Source: Bin107 sp965221655
GTDB taxonomy: Bacteria > UBA8248
Direction of reading: 5' to 3'
NCBI GenBank assembly: GCA_965221655.1
Contig: OZ244906.1
Coordinates: 2,852,001 to 2,916,000 of the forward strand
DNA length: 64,000 nt
Positions 60,451 through 64,000 of the stretch are shown piece by piece (position 1 is the first letter of the stretch; each line of letters opens with the position of its first letter). Made by a program: the position numbers and the translations under genes. The notes beneath the pieces were generated by a model. The model did not search any database. It was not told the origin of the DNA and saw only the letters and a list, made by a program, of their open reading frames with translations.

Positions 60451-61640
60451 GCGCAGACCTGCGCTTCCATACGCGCGTAAAGTGCGAGAATTTCCCGCAA
60501 GACGATTTCGTCCCTAAACCGCTCTTCCACCATGCGCCGCCCCGCCGCGCCCATCTCGCGCCTGAGTGCTGCGTCCCCGGCCAGCCTGGCGATGGCGTCG
60601 GCCAGCCCCCGGGCGTCCTTGGGGGCGATGCGCAACCCGTTTACGCCCTCTTCGAGAACCGTCCGGCAGCCGGGAACGTCGGTGGCCACCAGGGGGCGGG
60701 CGCTCGCTGCTGCTTCCAGCAGGCTCTTCGGCAAACCTTCTCCGTAGTAGGTCGGCAAGACGGCGATGTGGCAGTTTCTCCACACGTTCGCCATGCCCTC
60801 TTTGTAGCCCCACCATTCGACCGCGCCCTCGCGTTGCCAGCCCGCGAGCGTTTCGCCCGATAAGGAGGAGGGATTCTTCGGGTCGGGAGCTCCCACGAGC
60901 ACCATGCGCACGGGCGCGTTCTCGCGCCTGAGCAGGCGGGCGGCCTCCACGAATTCGCGCACGCCCTTCTCGGCCAGCATTCGCGCGGCGAGAACTGCAA
61001 GCGGCGGACCGGTGGGTTCGGGCGCAGGGTAGAATTCGCGCACGTCCACGCCCGAGCCGCGCACGACGAGCAGGCGTGCCTCGCGGGCGAGGGCGTTTTC
61101 GAGCACCGTCTTCTTGTCGGCGTCGTTTTGGACGATTACCCAGACGCCGTCTCGCGCGTGCAGACGCCGCAGCAGAAAGCAGAGAACTTTGCGCACGAGC
61201 CGCAGCCCTCTCGTGCGTGTGGTGAAGAGCGAACCCAGGCCGACGAAGGACTGCACGACGAGCGGTGTGCGTGCAAGGCGCGCGGCGAGGGCGCCTTGGA
61301 GCAGGTTTCGCACGCCGAAGTGATGCGCTATGTGGGGGCGATGCTTTCTGTACGCGCGAATGAGGCGCAAAAGAGCGAGAGCCTCGCTCCACAGACGCAG
61401 GCCTGCTTTGTTGTCGTTGCCAAGAGCGCAGCACGCGAAGCCCTCCGCGCGAATCTGCCCCAGGCGGTCGGCGCCCCTTCGCACGCATACGAGGACGCGG
61501 TAGCCCGCTGCCTGGGCCGCCCGCGCGAGCGCGCGCCTGTGGCTCAGGAAGTATCCGTCTTCCAAATCCAGCAAGGCGAGGGTTTTTTCCATTTCGTCGC
61601 TTCCCAAAACCGCCTCGCAAGTGGGAGCGCCGGGTTTCAT
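60447..61640 (-). CDS. GT4-family glycosyltransferase
   Basis: A 397-residue GT-B glycosyltransferase. GSGVDVREFYPAPEPTGPPLAVLAARMLAEKGVREFVEAARLL is the typical nucleotide-domain start, and EGLPKSLLEAAASARPLVATDVPGC contains the E-x7-E motif of retaining GT4 enzymes. The N-domain lacks the glycine-rich start of many members. The ATG at 61640 has GGGGAGGGG before it; an ATG at 61592 (MEKTLALLDLEDG) is also possible. It lies tail to tail with the sugar transferase, so the pair is probably one surface-glycan locus. Confidence 0.9.
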   Translation of the reverse strand: MKPGAPTCEAVLGSDEMEKTLALLDLEDGYFLSHRRALARAAQAAGYRVLVCVRRGADRLGQIRAEGFACCALGNDNKAGLRLWSEALALLRLIRAYRKHRPHIAHHFGVRNLLQGALAARLARTPLVVQSFVGLGSLFTTRTRGLRLVRKVLCFLLRRLHARDGVWVIVQNDADKKTVLENALAREARLLVVRGSGVDVREFYPAPEPTGPPLAVLAARMLAEKGVREFVEAARLLRRENAPVRMVLVGAPDPKNPSSLSGETLAGWQREGAVEWWGYKEGMANVWRNCHIAVLPTYYGEGLPKSLLEAAASARPLVATDVPGCRTVLEEGVNGLRIAPKDARGLADAIARLAGDAALRREMGAAGRRMVEERFRDEIVLREILALYARMEAQVCA

Positions 61641-61761
61641 CACCCCTCCCCGGTTATCGAACAGAGAGTGATGCAGGCGTTTCGAATCCGACGCGGCCCG
61701 CTCGCCACCACCATGCACCACCCCGCCCGCAGGAGAGGGTGCGCGCGTGATTCATCGCGGC

Positions 61762-62649
61762 CTAGACGAGATTTTCTTGAAAAAAGCGGATCGTGCGCTC
61801 CCATGCGAGTTCGGCGGCGGCTCTGTCGTAGCGCGGCGTGGTGTCGTTGTGAAAGCCGTGGTTGGCCTTAGGGTAGAAATGCGCGGTGTATTGCTTGCCG
61901 TGCTTCTTGAGGGCGGCTTCGTAGGCGGGCCAGCCCTTGTTGATGCGCGCGTCGAATTCAGCGAAGTGCAGCAGCAGGGGCGCCTTGATGCGGGCGACTT
62001 CTTCTTCCGTTTTGGGCTGACGGCCGTAGAAGGGGACGGACGCGGCGAGGTCGGGCTTGCGCACGGCCATCGCGTTCGAGACGCCGCCCCCGTAGCAGAA
62101 GCCGACCACGCCGACCTTACCGTTCGCGTTCGCGTCGGCCCGCAGGCGGTCGAAGGCGGCAAAGAAATCTTCAAGCAGCTTCGCCTTGTCGAGTTTGCGC
62201 TGCATGACCCTGCCGTCGGAGTCGTTGCCGGGGTATCCGCCCAGCGGCGTGAGGCCGTCGGGAGCCAGGGCGGTGAAGCCGGCCACGGCCACGCGCCGGG
62301 CAACGTCGGCAACGTAGGGGTTGAGCCCTCTGTTCTCGTGTACGACCACCACGCCGCCGCGCTTTCCACCACCCGCGGGGCGAACGAGATAGGCCTTGAT
62401 GGAGCCGTGGCCCCGGGGCGAGGGGTAGGTCGTCCACTCCGCCTTGATGCGCTTGTCGCCTTCGTCCACCTGCCTGGCGAGGGCGTAGTCTGGCGAGAGC
62501 ATATCGAGGAGGGCGGTGGCGGTGAGGCCGCCGGCGGCGAACTTCGCCGCCTTGTCGAGAAACTCCCTGCGATCGATGACGCCGTGCACGTATTCGTCGA
62601 ACAGATCCAGCAGTTCCTGGTCGAAATCGCTCGCTTTCATGCGTTCCAT
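61762..62649 (-). CDS. Dienelactone hydrolase-family protein with Tat-like signal
   Basis: A 295-residue alpha/beta hydrolase. The catalytic Cys lies in GVVGFCYGGGVSNAM, the acid residue in HFAEFDARINKG, the His in KANHGFHND, and the family Glu in VVHENRG. Residues 27-50 (DRREFLDKAAKFAAGGLTATALL) read as a twin-arginine signal, so export through Tat is likely. The ATG at 62649 follows GGGAGGCGAG. Family substrates are dienelactones and other esters. Confidence 0.92.
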   Translation of the reverse strand: MERMKASDFDQELLDLFDEYVHGVIDRREFLDKAAKFAAGGLTATALLDMLSPDYALARQVDEGDKRIKAEWTTYPSPRGHGSIKAYLVRPAGGGKRGGVVVVHENRGLNPYVADVARRVAVAGFTALAPDGLTPLGGYPGNDSDGRVMQRKLDKAKLLEDFFAAFDRLRADANANGKVGVVGFCYGGGVSNAMAVRKPDLAASVPFYGRQPKTEEEVARIKAPLLLHFAEFDARINKGWPAYEAALKKHGKQYTAHFYPKANHGFHNDTTPRYDRAAAELAWERTIRFFQENLV

Positions 62650-62773
62650 CGCTCGCCTCCCGTGTCGGTGAAATGGACGAAACTGCTCTGCCCCGGACGA
62701 ACGGGGCGCAGGCCGAAATTATACCGCGTCCAGGGTAAAGCGAGAGCGGTTTTCTGGTGGAAAACGGGCGGTT

Positions 62774-63928
62774 TTACGCCTCGCGCGTGAGCTTCTCGCG
62801 CAGCCAACGGAACGACGCGGGCGCCCATTCGGCAAAATGTTTGAACGCGCAGTGCCCGTCGTCGGGGTAGATGCGCGCCTCCTTGCCCGTCACGGGGCCG
62901 TGCTCGAGCATGTAGTAGACGTTGCCGATGGGGGCGAGGTGATCCTGTTTGCCGTTGATCATCAAGACGGGACAGACGATTTTCTCCACCAGGCCGAGTT
63001 CCGCGAGCGACCACTGTGCGAAGAGCGCCTCTTCTTTCTCGACGCTCGTTTCGGGAAAGGAGGAGCCGTCTCCCGGTGCGCCGAAGACGTACGCCGCGCG
63101 CTTGTTGCGGTTGGCGACGTAGTTTTCCATCTCCTCGGGCGTGAGGCGATAGCCGAAGTGATGGCCCGCGCTCGCCACCGCCGCCCCCACTTTGTCGGGG
63201 CACGTGCCCGCGAGCAGCATGACTGAGTGGCCGCCCCGGCTGATGCCGAACGCCCCGATGCGCCTCGCGTCCACCTCGGGGCGGGCGGCGAGATAGTCCA
63301 GAGCTGCCTCCCAGGCGACGACCGAGCGCGGCTCGTAGGGAAAGGGGTTCTCGCCCGTGCCGGGTCCGTCCATCACCAGCGTGGCGAGACCTTCTTCCAT
63401 CGCCATCTCGCCTGCCCAGCCGCGGTCTTCCTTGAACATGTCTCCGCCGCACATGACGAGGACGGCGGGTGCAGGATTCTCGGTACTCGCTGCCGCAGGG
63501 GCGCGAAAGTGCGCGGTAATGCGTTTTGCCTCGCACGCCACCTCCACGACTTCGAGTGGCGGGTCGAGATACGCGCACGCCCTGAGGTAGGCGCGGATGC
63601 ACGCCCGATCGGCCTCCTGCTTGCGGGGGGTGAGTGCGCGGGGAAAACGCGCGATGCTGTAGTAGGTCTTCGCCAGCAGAAATTTTTCGCGCGCCGAGTG
63701 GGTCTCGCCCCGGGCGGCAAAGGCCTCTGCCTCGCGTTCGTGGCGCTCCGCAATTCCGCTCCACAGGGGCACCCACACGTCGTCGGTCGTGCCTTGGAGA
63801 GAGGCCACGGCGCGCTCTAACTCTTCTAAGTCGTCGACCATGTGGAGCCAGCGGCGGTAAAAGCCGCCGTGTTCGACGACAAAGGGGTCTTCGTTGGGAG
63901 CGAAAGGCAGGCCTGCGAGGTCGTTCAT
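62774..63928 (-). CDS. Alpha/beta hydrolase (acyl-transferase/peptidase-like, FrsA type)
   Basis: A 384-residue serine hydrolase with a helical N-terminal domain (about residues 1-130) and an alpha/beta-hydrolase core. The nucleophile Ser lies in FGISRGGHSVML, the aspartate in MINGKQDHLAP and the His in PDDGHCAFKHF. This two-part arrangement resembles FrsA/2,6-dihydroxypseudooxynicotine hydrolase-like enzymes. The start is ATG 63928. Substrate unknown. Confidence 0.88.
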   Translation of the reverse strand: MNDLAGLPFAPNEDPFVVEHGGFYRRWLHMVDDLEELERAVASLQGTTDDVWVPLWSGIAERHEREAEAFAARGETHSAREKFLLAKTYYSIARFPRALTPRKQEADRACIRAYLRACAYLDPPLEVVEVACEAKRITAHFRAPAAASTENPAPAVLVMCGGDMFKEDRGWAGEMAMEEGLATLVMDGPGTGENPFPYEPRSVVAWEAALDYLAARPEVDARRIGAFGISRGGHSVMLLAGTCPDKVGAAVASAGHHFGYRLTPEEMENYVANRNKRAAYVFGAPGDGSSFPETSVEKEEALFAQWSLAELGLVEKIVCPVLMINGKQDHLAPIGNVYYMLEHGPVTGKEARIYPDDGHCAFKHFAEWAPASFRWLREKLTREA

Positions 63929-63955
63929 GGTTTGCCGTGTCCGGTGCGGGCGTCG

Positions 63956-64000
63956 TCAGGCGTCGAGGTGTTCGTATATTTCGACGACCATACCACCCTT
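63956..64000 (-). CDS. Cut 3' end of an unidentified minus-strand gene
   Basis: The final bases read, on the minus strand, the C-terminal residues KGGMVVEIYEHLDA followed by TGA. The rest of the gene lies beyond the window, so no product can be assigned. Confidence 0.4.
   Translation of the reverse strand, partial: KGGMVVEIYEHLDA

Overview
This window is GC-rich DNA, roughly two thirds G+C by eye, from a Gram-negative bacterium. It is densely coded, with many ATGA or GTGA stop/start overlaps and frequent GTG and TTG starts. Outer-membrane and export markers (a porin, Tat genes, a periplasmic di-heme cytochrome) and the order aminotransferase-serA-hisZ-purA suggest a Desulfobacterota, Nitrospinota, Tectomicrobia or SAR324-like lineage rather than a classical proteobacterium. 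That placement is inference; no 16S gene is present.

Layout. 0-6.3 kb: a small coiled-coil membrane protein, then aminotransferase-serA-hisZ-purA (serine, histidine, purine). 6.3-8.7 kb: ccdA facing an acylphosphatase-tatC-tatA/B operon. 8.8-13.7 kb: an exonuclease/GIY-YIG fusion, then a CoA-ligase, thiolase and DUF35 set. 13.7-21.7 kb: a degenerate sigma54-activator-like regulator followed by a UDP-GlcNAc operon in which GlmU is split over three genes, two of which appear to hold one active site each and one of which looks like a pseudo-enzyme. 21.7-29.7 kb: a UvrD/PcrA helicase, an orphan gatC, menaquinone-type ubiD-ubiA-ubiE and a transketolase-like 2-oxoacid dehydrogenase E1. 29.7-30.9 kb: an AT-richer pentapeptide-repeat membrane protein, probably acquired.

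31.0-39.6 kb is the most unusual part. A gene interrupted by an in-frame TGA (31514-31516) followed by a SECIS-like hairpin encodes a UGSC/GrdB-type selenoprotein. It is followed by a paralogue of its own C-terminal domain, an FAD oxidoreductase and a complete CUT1-type ABC importer. At 42.6 kb a second, independent in-frame TGA, also followed by a hairpin, gives a SelW-like CxxU selenoprotein next to a MOSC protein. The genome must therefore encode selenocysteine machinery elsewhere.

39.7-47.5 kb: a thiolase/HMG-CoA-synthase-like pair, PhzF, an aminotransferase, a cupin, CbtB, a cyclase-family hydrolase and a carboxymuconolactone-decarboxylase protein. 47.7-50.9 kb: amtB-glnK and a porin closed by a strong terminator. 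51.0-55.5 kb: an AT-rich palindrome and promoter drive a di-heme cytochrome coupled to a phnD-phnC-phnE importer. 55.6-64 kb: an acyl-CoA synthetase, an M20 amidohydrolase, an EamA transporter, tRNA-Glu(TTC), a sugar-phosphate transferase facing a GT4 glycosyltransferase, two alpha/beta hydrolases and the cut 3' end of one more gene. No CRISPR array, transposase, integrase or rRNA gene was seen.
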